A DNA stretch of 8,262 nucleotides from Pseudomonadota bacterium (GCA_030918015.1 JAUPTP010000071.1:1-8262), one strand, 5' to 3'; numbered from the stretch's first letter, positions 1 through 6,699 are shown. Notes: generated by a model from the letters alone, not told the origin. Numbers and translations are program-made.

Positions 1-435
1 GTGGGCGTGGTGCGTGCGCTGCGCAGCGAGATGAACCTGTCGCCGGCCGAGCGCGTGCCGCTGCTGACCTGCGGCGACGCCGACTTCGTGGCTTCGGCCG
101 CGCCGGTGATCCGCGCGCTGGCCAAGCTGGCCGAGGTGCAGGTGATCACCGACGAGGCCGCCTTCGCCGAGGCCAGCGCGCTCGCGCCGGTGGCGGTGCA
201 GGGCGCGGCGCGCCTGGCGCTGAAGGTGGAGATCGATGTCGAGGCCGAGCGGGTGCGTCTGGGCAAGGAGGTCGCCCGCCTGAGCGGCGAGATCGCCAAG
301 GCGCAGGCCAAGCTGGCCAACGAGAGCTTCGTGGCGCGCGCGCCGGCGGCCGTCGTCGAGCAGGAGCGCGCGCGGATCGCCGCGTTCAGCGAGACGCTGG
401 CGAAGCTGCAGTCGCAGCTGCAGCGCCTCGGCTGA
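1..435 (+). CDS. valS: Valyl-tRNA synthetase, C-terminal 144 residues (5' end outside window)
   Basis: Class I aminoacyl-tRNA synthetase that charges tRNA-Val with valine in the cytoplasm; only the C-terminal end is present. The frame is open from base 1 to a TGA at 433-435. The first ~70 residues match the end of the anticodon-binding domain. Residues ~75-143 form the typical ValRS C-terminal tRNA-binding arm: a heptad-like, Lys/Glu/Arg/Ala-rich helical hairpin with the signature [20 protein letters not shown], ending in a second helix rich in Leu and Gln. The protein ends at the normal place for the family, just after the second helix. The catalytic HIGH and KMSKS parts lie upstream of the window. 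Its last 50 bases overlap the 3' end of a convergent minus-strand gene. I am confident of the family; nothing looks broken. Confidence 0.95.
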   Translation: MGVVRALRSEMNLSPAERVPLLTCGDADFVASAAPVIRALAKLAEVQVITDEAAFAEASALAPVAVQGAARLALKVEIDVEAERVRLGKEVARLSGEIAKAQAKLANESFVARAPAAVVEQERARIAAFSETLAKLQSQLQRLG

Positions 436-1414
436 GGCCGGCGCCGACGTTGCCGCCTCGCGGCGGCAGCAGCAGGTCCGCGGCCCGCGCCGGCATCGTC
501 ACCACGCGGTCGCCGGCCGGGGCACGGCTCAGGATCCGGTCGAGCCGGCGCGCCACGCCCCAGGCGCTGCGCAGCCGTGCCTCGCGGGTGTAGGCGGCCA
601 GCTGCGGCGTGATCACCAGCCCGCGCACGCCATGCAGCGGGTGGCCCTCGCTGCGGGCCTCGGGGCCGGCCTGGTCCATCCAGGCGGCGGTCATGCGGCC
701 GCTGCGCAGGACGGCTGCCAGCGCACGGGCATCGAACAGCGCCAGCGGCGAGAGACTGACCAGCACCTGGCCGGGCAGGCAGTCCGCCAGCACCCGCTCG
801 CCCAGCAGGCCCCGGTAGCGGCTGAAGAAGTCGAGCTGCACGCTCACCGCATCGCAGGAGGCGAACAGCGCCTGCAGGCCGATCGGCCGGATGTCCCATT
901 CCGCCCAGTGCGCGCTGCTCGCGTGCAGGGTCGGGTCATAGCCGACCACCGTCGTGCCCAGCGTCTGCAGCAGCCGCGCCAGCCGGCGGGCGGTCGTGCC
1001 CATGCCGACCAGCCCGACGGTGCAATGCCCCAGCTCGCGCCCGCCCGCCAGCCGCGGCTCGCGCGGGTCCGGGCGCAGCATCGACATCAGCGCGCCGAGC
1101 AGGAACTCGGCCTCGGCGGGCGTGGCCGCCTCGGCGCAGCGCACCACCTCGACGCCGGCGCGCTGGCAGGCCGCCAGGTCGAGGTGCTCGGCGCCGCCGA
1201 CCACCCGGCCGATCGCCAGCAGCCGCGGCGCCCCGGCCAGCAGCCGGCGGTCGATCGCCACCGGGGCGGGCAGCATGGCGGCGCGGGCCTGGGCGAGCAG
1301 CTCCGTCAGTCGGCAGCGGTCTTCGGCCAGCCGGGGCGCGTACAGGACCGTGTGGTGCTGCTCGAGCCAGTGCAGCACCTCGGGCTCGAGCGGTTCGGCA
1401 ACAAGCAGATCCAT
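386..1414 (-). CDS. D-2-hydroxyacid dehydrogenase-like NAD-binding protein with altered catalytic residues
   Basis: 342 residues. The fold is that of the D-isomer 2-hydroxyacid dehydrogenases (SerA/GhrB/CtBP type): an N-terminal substrate-binding part (1-100), a Rossmann domain with GMGTTA at 137-142 (the third Gly of GxGxxG is Ala) and the acidic residue after strand 2 (GYD, Asp160), then a return to the substrate domain. Aligned by eye with SerA, the catalytic Arg position is Pro223 (SLSPLALFD where a stretch like NTARGGLVD is usual). The catalytic His position is Gln271 ([12 protein letters not shown] in place of TPHIGGxTxEA). The Glu is kept (Glu252), and a commonly conserved His of the Rossmann domain is Gln193. 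Ordinary dehydrogenase activity is therefore doubtful; a binding, regulatory or different catalytic role is possible. The tail after ~310 is Ala/Gly-rich and overlaps valS. The ATG at 1414 gives a family-like N-terminus; no clear Shine-Dalgarno sequence precedes it. The substrate is unknown. Confidence 0.85.
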   Translation of the reverse strand: MDLLVAEPLEPEVLHWLEQHHTVLYAPRLAEDRCRLTELLAQARAAMLPAPVAIDRRLLAGAPRLLAIGRVVGGAEHLDLAACQRAGVEVVRCAEAATPAEAEFLLGALMSMLRPDPREPRLAGGRELGHCTVGLVGMGTTARRLARLLQTLGTTVVGYDPTLHASSAHWAEWDIRPIGLQALFASCDAVSVQLDFFSRYRGLLGERVLADCLPGQVLVSLSPLALFDARALAAVLRSGRMTAAWMDQAGPEARSEGHPLHGVRGLVITPQLAAYTREARLRSAWGVARRLDRILSRAPAGDRVVTMPARAADLLLPPRGGNVGAGLSRGAAAATAASPASR

Positions 1415-1606
1415 GGAAAGACGGCAAACCGTGACGTATGGGCAGGGTTGGATGTTAAACAGTGCCGATCTGTCTCAAGGTCCCTCGAACGGGCGTAGAC
1501 CCGCAGGAATCTCATGCCAGAATTGATCAAGAAGACGGGGTTTTGCCGTCCATTCAACAATTTTGGTGTCCTGCACACGTTTCCGTTTCTTCGGGGGAAC
1601 ACGCTT
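1415..1606. other. Divergent intergenic region between the dehydrogenase-like gene and galU
   Basis: 192 bases, clearly less GC-rich than the surrounding genes, especially 1501-1600, as expected for a double promoter region. It contains the 8-base palindrome TTGATCAA (1523-1530) and a small inverted repeat GACGG/CCGTC (1534-1538 and 1546-1550, 7-base loop). I could not find a -35/-10 pair for either gene that I would defend. The only firm signal is the galU ribosome binding site at its right end. Confidence 0.5.
1593..1598 (+). promoter_or_regulatory. galU: Ribosome binding site that fixes the galU start
   Basis: GGGGGA ends 8 bases before the ATG at 1607. It is the only purine-rich Shine-Dalgarno-like run near any candidate start. 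It supports 1607 over the upstream in-frame ATG at 1514, which would add 31 residues with no family counterpart. Confidence 0.7.
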
Positions 1607-2476
1607 ATGCAACTCGTCAAGAAAGCCATTTTTCCGGTCGCCGGCCTCGGCACGCGTTTCCTGCCGGCCACCAAGGCCCAGCCCAAGGAGATGATGCCTG
1701 TCGTCGACAAGCCGCTCATCCAGTACGCGGTCGAAGAGGCATATGCGGCGGGCGTGCGCGAGATGATCTTCGTCACCGGTCGCCACAAGCGCGCGATCGA
1801 GGACCATTTCGACATGACCTACGAGCTGGAGGTCTCGCTCGAGAACGCGCAGAAGCACGAGCTGCTGAAGGTGGTGCGCAGCATCAAGCCCAAGGACATG
1901 GAGTGCATCTACGTGCGCCAGGCGCAGGCCCTCGGCCTGGGGCATGCGGTGCTGTGCGCCCAGCGCCTGGTGGGCGACGAGCCCTTCGCGGTGCTGCTGG
2001 CCGATGACCTGATGATCGGCGAGCCGCCGGTGCTCAAGCAGATGGTCGACCAGTTCAACGACTGGCGCGCCTCGATCCTGGCGGTGCAGGAAGTGCCGGC
2101 CGAGCACACCAAGCGCTACGGCATCGTCGCCGGCACGCTGGTCAACGATCAGCTGATGGACATCAGCAACATCGTCGAGAAGCCGGCGCCTGAAGTCGCG
2201 CCGTCGCGCTGGGGCGTGGCCGGGCGCTACATCCTGACGCCGGGCGTGTTCCACGAGATCGCGAACCAGCCGCGCGGCGTGGGTGGCGAGATCCAGCTGA
2301 CCGACGGCATCGCCGCGCTGCTGCGCCGCGAGAAGGTCTTCGCCTACCGCTACGAAGGCCGCCGCTACGACTGCGGCAGCAAGGACGGTTTCCTGGAGGC
2401 CAACGTCGAGCTGGCGCTGCGTCACCCCGAGCTGGGCCCGGCTTTCCGCGACTACCTGCGCAATCTCGAGATCTGA
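1607..2476 (+). CDS. galU: UTP--glucose-1-phosphate uridylyltransferase (UDP-glucose pyrophosphorylase)
   Basis: Cytoplasmic enzyme that makes UDP-glucose and pyrophosphate from UTP and glucose-1-phosphate, feeding exopolysaccharide, LPS and galactose metabolism. It has 289 residues, close to the usual 290-300. Nucleotide-binding signature at 11-31: VAGLGTRFLPATKAQPKEMM, followed by VDKPLIQY (33-40). Other family landmarks are QALGLGHAV (107-115), LADD (131-134) with the metal-binding Asp, VEKP (190-193), GGEIQLTD (226-233) and YDCGSKDGFLEAN (254-266) with the active-site Lys259. The start at 1607 has a good Shine-Dalgarno sequence and begins MQLVKKAIFPVAG, right for the family. The gene stands alone on its strand, is divergent from the dehydrogenase-like gene, and converges on tusA with only 19 bases between stop codons. 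No damage seen. Confidence 0.97.
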   Translation: MQLVKKAIFPVAGLGTRFLPATKAQPKEMMPVVDKPLIQYAVEEAYAAGVREMIFVTGRHKRAIEDHFDMTYELEVSLENAQKHELLKVVRSIKPKDMECIYVRQAQALGLGHAVLCAQRLVGDEPFAVLLADDLMIGEPPVLKQMVDQFNDWRASILAVQEVPAEHTKRYGIVAGTLVNDQLMDISNIVEKPAPEVAPSRWGVAGRYILTPGVFHEIANQPRGVGGEIQLTDGIAALLRREKVFAYRYEGRRYDCGSKDGFLEANVELALRHPELGPAFRDYLRNLEI

Positions 2477-2485
2477 GGCCCCCGG

Positions 2486-2508
2486 GCGCCGGCGCTCAGC
2501 GCCGGCGC
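2486..2508. terminator. GC-rich hairpin between convergent galU and tusA
   Basis: Inverted repeat GCGCCGGCGCT (2486-2496) / AGCGCCGGCGC (2498-2508), 11 of 11 bases complementary around a single centre base; as RNA this is a 10-bp stem with a 3-base loop. The loop triplet is the tusA stop codon (TCA on the plus strand). It starts 10 bases after the galU stop. No T-run follows on either strand, so it is not a classical intrinsic terminator. A bidirectional stop or an mRNA 3'-end-protecting hairpin is the likely role. Confidence 0.5.
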
Positions 2509-2750
2509 AGCAGGTGCACCATCTCGCCGTCGTCCAGCGTCTGCTGCGCCAGCAGCGCGTTGCCGGTCTGGCGGCTGAAGGCCTGGAAGTCGCGCAGCGA
2601 GCCGGGGTCGGTGGCGCGCACCTTCAGCACCTGGCCGCTGTCCATGTCGGCCAGCGCCTTCTTGGCCTTCAGGATCGGCAGCGGGCAGTTCAGGCCGCGG
2701 GCGTCGACCTCGCGGTCGGCTGCGGGCAGGGCGGTGTCATCGGTGTTCAT
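2496..2750 (-). CDS. tusA: TusA/SirA-family sulfur-carrier protein
   Basis: 84 residues, close to the ~81 of E. coli TusA. These small cytoplasmic proteins carry a persulfide on a single conserved Cys and pass sulfur on, for example from a cysteine desulfurase to tRNA 2-thiouridine synthesis, molybdenum-cofactor or sulfur-oxidation pathways. The family signature is clear: DARGLNCPLPILKAKKAL (16-33) with Cys22 in the CPxP motif, then VLKVRATDPGSLRDFQAF, the usual second strand and helix. The first ~12 residues are a short variable tail. The ATG at 2750 has GAGAAG 7 bases upstream. The gene lies 46 bases downstream of ppk on the same strand, so readthrough from ppk is possible, but a good -10 hexamer in the gap suggests its own promoter. 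Which member of the family it is (tRNA thiolation or another sulfur-relay role) cannot be told from sequence alone. Confidence 0.9.
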   Translation of the reverse strand: MNTDDTALPAADREVDARGLNCPLPILKAKKALADMDSGQVLKVRATDPGSLRDFQAFSRQTGNALLAQQTLDDGEMVHLLRRR

Positions 2751-2757
2751 CGGTGGT

Positions 2758-2786
2758 CTTCTCGTCTCGATCTGCCGCCGATTCTA
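2758..2786 (-). promoter_or_regulatory. tusA: Putative tusA promoter -10 and ribosome binding site
   Basis: On the minus strand, TAGAAT (2781-2786, 5 of 6 to TATAAT) sits in the ppk-tusA gap. It would place the transcript start near 2774 and a leader of about 24 bases. GAGAAG (2758-2763) is the Shine-Dalgarno sequence, 7 bases before the ATG. No good -35 hexamer lies at the right distance, so promoter strength or activator need is unclear. Confidence 0.45.
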
Positions 2787-2796
2787 GTTCGCGCAC

Positions 2797-4851
2797 TCAG
2801 CCGTGCCGCGCCACCAGCGCCTGCTGCGCGCTGAGGCCGTCCTCGCCGGCGCGGCGGTGGCGCCCGTCGGCGCCGAGCAGCCAGGCGTCGCGCCCGTCGT
2901 GCAGATAGGGTACCAGGCATTCATCGATGACCCGCTGGCGCAGCGCTGCATCGCGCACCGGCCAGGCGATCTCGATGCGGCGCAGCATGTTGCGCGTCAT
3001 CCAGTCGGCGCTGCTGAGGTAGAGCGCCTCGTCGCGCTCGCTCTCGCCCCAGCGGAAATACAGCACCCGGGTGTGCTCGAGAAAGCGACCGACCACCGAG
3101 CGCACGCGGATCTTCTCGCTCAGGCCGGGCACGCCCGGCGCCAGCATGCACGCGCCCCGCACGATCAGGTCGATCTCGGCGCCGGCCTGGCCGGCCGCGA
3201 CCAGCGCCTCGATCAGCACCGGGTCGGTCAGCGCATTGAACTTGGCGACGATGCGCGCCGGCCGTCCCGCCCGTGCCGCGCCCGCCACCTTCTGAATCAG
3301 CTCGACCAGCGTCGACTGCAGGTCGAAGGGCGCCACCAGCAGCCGCTTCGTGTGGTCGAGCGGGTTGAGACTGGCGAGATGGCGGAAGACCGCATCGGCG
3401 TCGGCGGTGATCTCCGGGTCGGTCGTCAGGAAGCCCAGGTCGGTGTAGAGCCGCGCGGTCTTGGAGTTGTAGTTGCCGGTCGACAGGTGGGCGTAGCGCA
3501 CCATGTGGCGGCCCTCCTTGCGGGTGGCCAGCAGCAGCTTGGCGTGCGTCTTCAGCCCGACGATGCCGTAGACCACCTGCACGCCCACGCGCTCGAGCCG
3601 CTCGGCCCAGTTGATGTTGGCCTCCTCGTCGAAGCGCGCCTTCAGCTCGACCACCGCCAGCACTTCCTTGCCGCGGCGCGCCGCCTCGATCAGCAGCTCC
3701 ATCAGCACCGACTCGGTGCCGGTGCGGTAGATGGTCTGCTTGATCGCCAGCACCTTCGGGTCCTCGACCGCCTCGCGCAGGAACTGCACCACCGGGTCGA
3801 AGGACTCGAAGGGCTGGTGCAGCAGGATGTCGCGCTCGGCCATGCAGTCCATGACGCGCCGGCCGCGGGGCAGCTGCGCGACCGGCCAGGCGGGCTCGTG
3901 CGGCGCGAAGCGCAGCTTCGGCGCGACCGCCAGGTCGATCAGCGTGTTCATGCGCACCAGGTTGACCGGACCGTTGACCCGGTACAGCGCCGCGGCGGGC
4001 AGGTCGAACTGGTTCAGCAGGAACTGGGCGAGCTCGGGCGGGCAGGTGTTGACCACCTCCAGCCGGATCTCGCGGCCGTAGTGGCGGGTGGTGAGCTCGC
4101 TGCGCAGCGCCTGGCGCAGGTTGGTGACATCGTCCTCGTCGACATCCATGTCGGAGTCGCGGGTCACGCGGAACTGCGAGAAGGCCAGCACCTGGCGGCC
4201 GGGAAAGAGCTCGGCCAGGTGGGCGCGGATCACGCTGCTGAGCATCACGAAGCCCTGCTGTCCGCCGGTGAGCCGGTCGGGCAGGCGGATGACGCGCGGC
4301 AGCACCCGCGGCACCTTGATGATCGCGATCGAGTTCTCGCGGCCGAAGGCGTCGGCGCCGGCGAGCTGCGCGATGAAGTTCAGCGACTTGTTGGCGACCT
4401 GCGGGAAGGGATGCGCCGGGTCCAGCCCCAGCGGCACCAGCAGCGGCTGCACCTCGCGGTGGAAGAACTGCGAGACCCACTGGCGCTGCGCCTCGGTGCG
4501 GTCGGCGTGGTTGATGATGACGATGCGCTCGGCCGCCAGCGCCGGCATCACCTCCTCGTTGAAGATGCGGTACTGCTCGTCGATCAGCGCGTGCGCCTCG
4601 ACGACCACCCGGGCCAGGTCCTCGTCGTCGTCGAGCTCGTCGGTCAGGCGCGCGGCCTCCAGCGCATCGGCGAAGCGCACCTCGAAGAACTCGTCCATGT
4701 TCGACGAGACGATGCAGATGTAGCGCAGGCGCTCGAGCAGCGGCACGTCGGCGCGCCGGGCCTGCGCCAGAACGCGCCGGTTGAATTCGAGGATCGAGCG
4801 CTCGCGGTTGAGCAGCTTCAGGGCGAGGACGGGCGACGACGATTCAGGCAT
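2797..4851 (-). CDS. ppk: Polyphosphate kinase 1
   Basis: 684 residues, matching the ~690 of E. coli PPK1. It reversibly transfers the gamma-phosphate of ATP to the end of a polyphosphate chain. Visible regions: N domain from ~14 (RERSILEFNRRVL) with SSNMDEFFEVRFA (49-61), head domain ~110-330, and two phospholipase-D-like catalytic domains. The autophosphorylated His is His436 in GLKTHAKLLL and the second essential His is His593 in RFLEHTRVLYF, equivalent to E. coli His435 and His592. The Mg-binding Arg residues are present in YRTG (376) and ARFDEEANINW (406). YLSSADWMTRNMLRRIEIAWP (611-631) is the usual C2 signature. The ATG at 4851 is the only workable start: a stop codon lies in frame four codons upstream. 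It lacks a Shine-Dalgarno sequence. It lies 41 bases after ppx, with a Pho-box-like element in the gap. Confidence 0.97.
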   Translation of the reverse strand: MPESSSPVLALKLLNRERSILEFNRRVLAQARRADVPLLERLRYICIVSSNMDEFFEVRFADALEAARLTDELDDDEDLARVVVEAHALIDEQYRIFNEEVMPALAAERIVIINHADRTEAQRQWVSQFFHREVQPLLVPLGLDPAHPFPQVANKSLNFIAQLAGADAFGRENSIAIIKVPRVLPRVIRLPDRLTGGQQGFVMLSSVIRAHLAELFPGRQVLAFSQFRVTRDSDMDVDEDDVTNLRQALRSELTTRHYGREIRLEVVNTCPPELAQFLLNQFDLPAAALYRVNGPVNLVRMNTLIDLAVAPKLRFAPHEPAWPVAQLPRGRRVMDCMAERDILLHQPFESFDPVVQFLREAVEDPKVLAIKQTIYRTGTESVLMELLIEAARRGKEVLAVVELKARFDEEANINWAERLERVGVQVVYGIVGLKTHAKLLLATRKEGRHMVRYAHLSTGNYNSKTARLYTDLGFLTTDPEITADADAVFRHLASLNPLDHTKRLLVAPFDLQSTLVELIQKVAGAARAGRPARIVAKFNALTDPVLIEALVAAGQAGAEIDLIVRGACMLAPGVPGLSEKIRVRSVVGRFLEHTRVLYFRWGESERDEALYLSSADWMTRNMLRRIEIAWPVRDAALRQRVIDECLVPYLHDGRDAWLLGADGRHRRAGEDGLSAQQALVARHG

Positions 4852-4857
4852 CGGGCC

Positions 4858-4891
4858 ATGCTAGGCGGCCTGTGTGACAGGTCCATGACGT
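4858..4891 (-). promoter_or_regulatory. ppk: Putative PhoB box and -10 in the ppx-ppk gap
   Basis: Read on the minus strand: ACGTCAT (4891-4885), spacer GGAC, CTGTCAC (4880-4874). Against the known Pho-box repeat CTGTCA(T/C), the halves match 5/7 and 7/7, with the correct 11-base period. Ten bases later comes TAGCAT (4863-4858), 4/6 to TATAAT including both conserved ends. In PhoB promoters the box replaces the -35 and the -10 lies about 10 bases downstream, as here. The predicted +1 falls on 4851, the A of the ppk ATG. The spacer is more GC-rich than the enterobacterial consensus. Inferred, not proven. Confidence 0.5.
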
Positions 4892-4892
4892 T

Positions 4893-6437
4893 TCACGCGC
4901 CTGTCCGGACGGTCTGCAGCTGCAGCGCACCGACGCGTGTCCAGGCCTCGCCCTCGGCCTCGAGCAGGTGCAGCGAGCGCGGGTGGCGCTCGGACCAGCC
5001 CGCCGGCAGCATGACGCGCACGCCGCGCCCGTCGGCCGCCAGCGTCGGTGCGGGCTCCTCGGGGGCGCAGCGCGCGTGGCACAGCAGCACCGCCAGCCGC
5101 AGCGACAGCACCTGCCAGACCAGCGCCGGATCGGCCAGCGCCAGCTCGATCTTGCGCAGGCCGCCGCGGTGGCCCAGCACCAGGTCGGCCAGCCGGCGCT
5201 GCTGGGTCTGCGAGAAGCCGGCCGCATCCACATGGCCGATCAGGTAGGCGCTGTGGCGGTGGTGGTCGTGGTGGGAGACCATCATGCCGATCTCGTGCAG
5301 CGCCGCGGCCCAGCCCAGCTCGCGCTGGTGGTCCGCCGTGGCCTTGGGCTGGACCTGGCGGTGGAGCTGCTGGGCGATGAGCTGCACGCGCCGGGCCTGC
5401 ATCACGTCGGCACGGAAGCGCTGCTGCAGCTCGGCCACCGTGTCGTCGCGCAGGTCGTGGTGGGCGGGATCGCGTTCGGCGTCGATGCGCTCCTGCAGGT
5501 CGAAGATCACGCCCTGGCGCAGCGCGCCGCGCGCGGGCTGCAGCGCCGTGATGCCGAACTGCGCCGACAGCGCCGCCAGGATGGCCAGGCCGCCGCCGAG
5601 CACCGCGCGCCGCTCGGGCTTGAGGCCGGGCAGATCGAGCGCGTCCATGCGCCCGGCCTTGACGCAGGCCTGCATGCACCAGGCCAGCCCCTCGGGCGTG
5701 ATCGTGCCGTCGGTGACGCCCGCGGCCGCCAGGATCTGCGACACCGCGCCGGCCGTGCCCGACGAGCCCAGCGCCTCGCTCCAGTGCTGGCGCGAGAAGG
5801 TCTGCAGCCCCTCCTCGAACTCGGCGCCGGCGGCGATCTGCGCCGCGCGGAAGCGCTCCTCGGTGAACAGGCCGTCGCCGAAATAGCGCATCGACAGGCT
5901 CACGCTGCCGATGCCGAAGGACTCGGCCTGCAGCGGCGTGGCGCCCGCGCCGATGATCAGCTCGGTCGAGCGCCCGCCGATGTCGATGACCAGGCGCGGG
6001 TGCGCCGCGGGCTGCAGCCGGGCCACGCCCTTGTAGATCAGGCGGGCCTCCTCGCGGCCGGAGATGACCTCCACCGGATGCCCCAGCGCCTCGGCCGCGC
6101 GCTCCAGGAAGGCGTTGCGGTTGGCCGCCTCGCGCAGCGTCTGCGTGGCCACCGCGCGCAGCTGGCGGGCCGGCATGCCCGCCAGCCGGGCGCGAAAGCG
6201 CTGCAGGCAGGCCAGTCCGCGCAGCGCTGCCTCCTCGCTCAGCTGTCCCTCGGTGTCCAGCCCGGCGCCCAGTCTCACCGTCTCCTTCAGGTAGTCGATG
6301 CGCCGGTAGCGTCCCCGGCTGAGCTGGCCGATCTCCAGGCGGAAGCTGTTGGAGCCGATGTCGATCGAGGCGAGCACGCCACGCCAGGACGGCAGCGAGG
6401 AAGAGGGAGACTGGGAGGGCATGAGGAGATTGTCCAT
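4893..6437 (-). CDS. ppx: Exopolyphosphatase (Ppx/GppA family)
   Basis: 514 residues from the chosen start, similar to E. coli Ppx (513). It releases orthophosphate from polyphosphate chain ends; the closely related GppA activity on pppGpp cannot be excluded. ASKHA fold: phosphate-1 loop [13 protein letters not shown] (24-36), [12 protein letters not shown] (126-137), phosphate-2 loop [14 protein letters not shown] (150-163; Arg replaces the third Gly of the common GGGSTE form) with Glu159, and GSSGT (224-228). The C-terminal HD-like domain is complete: [21 protein letters not shown] (380-400). The frame is open back to 6620, but the extra N-terminal residues have no family counterpart and run through the promoter. 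I prefer ATG 6437; ATG 6422 (MPSQSP) is an alternative, and neither has a strong Shine-Dalgarno sequence. It is followed 41 bases later by ppk. Confidence 0.93.
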   Translation of the reverse strand: MDNLLMPSQSPSSSLPSWRGVLASIDIGSNSFRLEIGQLSRGRYRRIDYLKETVRLGAGLDTEGQLSEEAALRGLACLQRFRARLAGMPARQLRAVATQTLREAANRNAFLERAAEALGHPVEVISGREEARLIYKGVARLQPAAHPRLVIDIGGRSTELIIGAGATPLQAESFGIGSVSLSMRYFGDGLFTEERFRAAQIAAGAEFEEGLQTFSRQHWSEALGSSGTAGAVSQILAAAGVTDGTITPEGLAWCMQACVKAGRMDALDLPGLKPERRAVLGGGLAILAALSAQFGITALQPARGALRQGVIFDLQERIDAERDPAHHDLRDDTVAELQQRFRADVMQARRVQLIAQQLHRQVQPKATADHQRELGWAAALHEIGMMVSHHDHHRHSAYLIGHVDAAGFSQTQQRRLADLVLGHRGGLRKIELALADPALVWQVLSLRLAVLLCHARCAPEEPAPTLAADGRGVRVMLPAGWSERHPRSLHLLEAEGEAWTRVGALQLQTVRTGA

Positions 6438-6446
6438 GGTCTTGTC

Positions 6447-6482
6447 GGGGAATCGGCCTGCCGAGCGGGCCGGCTTCTCCCC
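6447..6482 (-). other. ppx: Hairpin in the predicted ppx leader
   Basis: Two nested stems, GGGGA (6447-6451) with TCCCC (6478-6482) and CGGCC (6454-6458) with GGCCG (6468-6472), would fold in the ~85-base ppx leader and end 9 bases before the ATG at 6437. Such pairing could limit ribosome access. It could also be chance in GC-rich DNA. Confidence 0.3.
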
Positions 6483-6528
6483 TTGCACCTTCCGGGCCAT
6501 CGGCGGGCCCGTGATGCCGGTCGATGAC

Positions 6529-6562
6529 ACTATGCGCCTGGACTTCGACAGCCTCATGACAG
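6529..6562 (-). promoter_or_regulatory. ppx: Putative PhoB box and -10 upstream of ppx
   Basis: Minus strand: CTGTCAT (6562-6556), GAGG, CTGTCGA (6551-6545). The two 7-mers match the Pho-box repeat 7/7 and 5/7 at the correct 11-base period. Exactly 10 bases downstream is CATAGT (6534-6529), 4/6 to TATAAT with the conserved A2 and T6. The predicted start is near 6522, giving a leader of about 85 bases to ATG 6437 and ruling out the far-upstream start codons for ppx. The element overlaps a 10-base perfect palindrome GACAGCTGTC (6558-6567). Orientation points to ppx, not to the divergent lipoprotein gene. Confidence 0.55.
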
Positions 6563-6660
6563 CTGTCGGTGCGTTGGGCCGATCGCCGTGGTGCTGATCC
6601 CGCTCAAGCGAGGGTGACAAGACCGGTCGGAGCAGGGGGCTCGGCTTCAGGTCGGGGGGC

Positions 6661-6666
6661 TACACT
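6661..6666 (+). promoter_or_regulatory. Putative -10 element for the beta-propeller lipoprotein gene
   Basis: TACACT (4/6 to TATAAT, with conserved T1, A2 and T6) follows a G-run and lies 33 bases before the ATG at 6700, giving a predicted leader of about 27 bases. No convincing -35 is found 16-18 bases upstream, and no Shine-Dalgarno sequence is seen before the ATG, so support is weak. Confidence 0.35.
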
Positions 6667-6699
6667 GCCGCGCTTCCTCCTTTGCCTGCCCACCGACGC

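Noticed and set aside
449..470. Hairpin TGCCGCC/GGCGGCA after the valS stop as an intrinsic terminator
   Set aside because: The stem is good (7 bp plus a wobble and one more pair), but no T-run follows and it lies inside the convergent coding sequence, so it is mentioned only as a possibility.
1534..1550. Inverted repeat GACGG/CCGTC upstream of galU as an operator
   Set aside because: Only 5 base pairs with a 7-base loop; too short to separate from chance.
1514..1606. Upstream in-frame ATG extending galU by 31 residues
   Set aside because: The extension has no counterpart in GalU proteins, while ATG 1607 has a strong Shine-Dalgarno sequence and the conserved N-terminus.
1475..2425. 316-codon minus-strand open frame opposite galU
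   Set aside because: galU on the plus strand is unmistakable; the reverse translation has no family resemblance and would run through the galU promoter region.
2803..5247. 814-codon plus-strand open frame opposite ppk and the end of ppx
   Set aside because: It is antisense to a fully conserved PPK1. Its His/Gln/Ala/Arg/Leu-rich composition is typical of a shadow frame in high-GC DNA, with no recognisable domain and no ribosome binding site.
4968..6527. 519-codon plus-strand open frame opposite ppx
   Set aside because: Shadow of the well-supported ppx gene; low-complexity Ala/Arg/Gln-rich translation without family features.
6438..6620. N-terminal extension of ppx to the first possible start at 6620
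   Set aside because: The extra 61 residues are unlike any Ppx N-terminus and would need a transcript starting upstream of the Pho-type promoter at 6529-6562.
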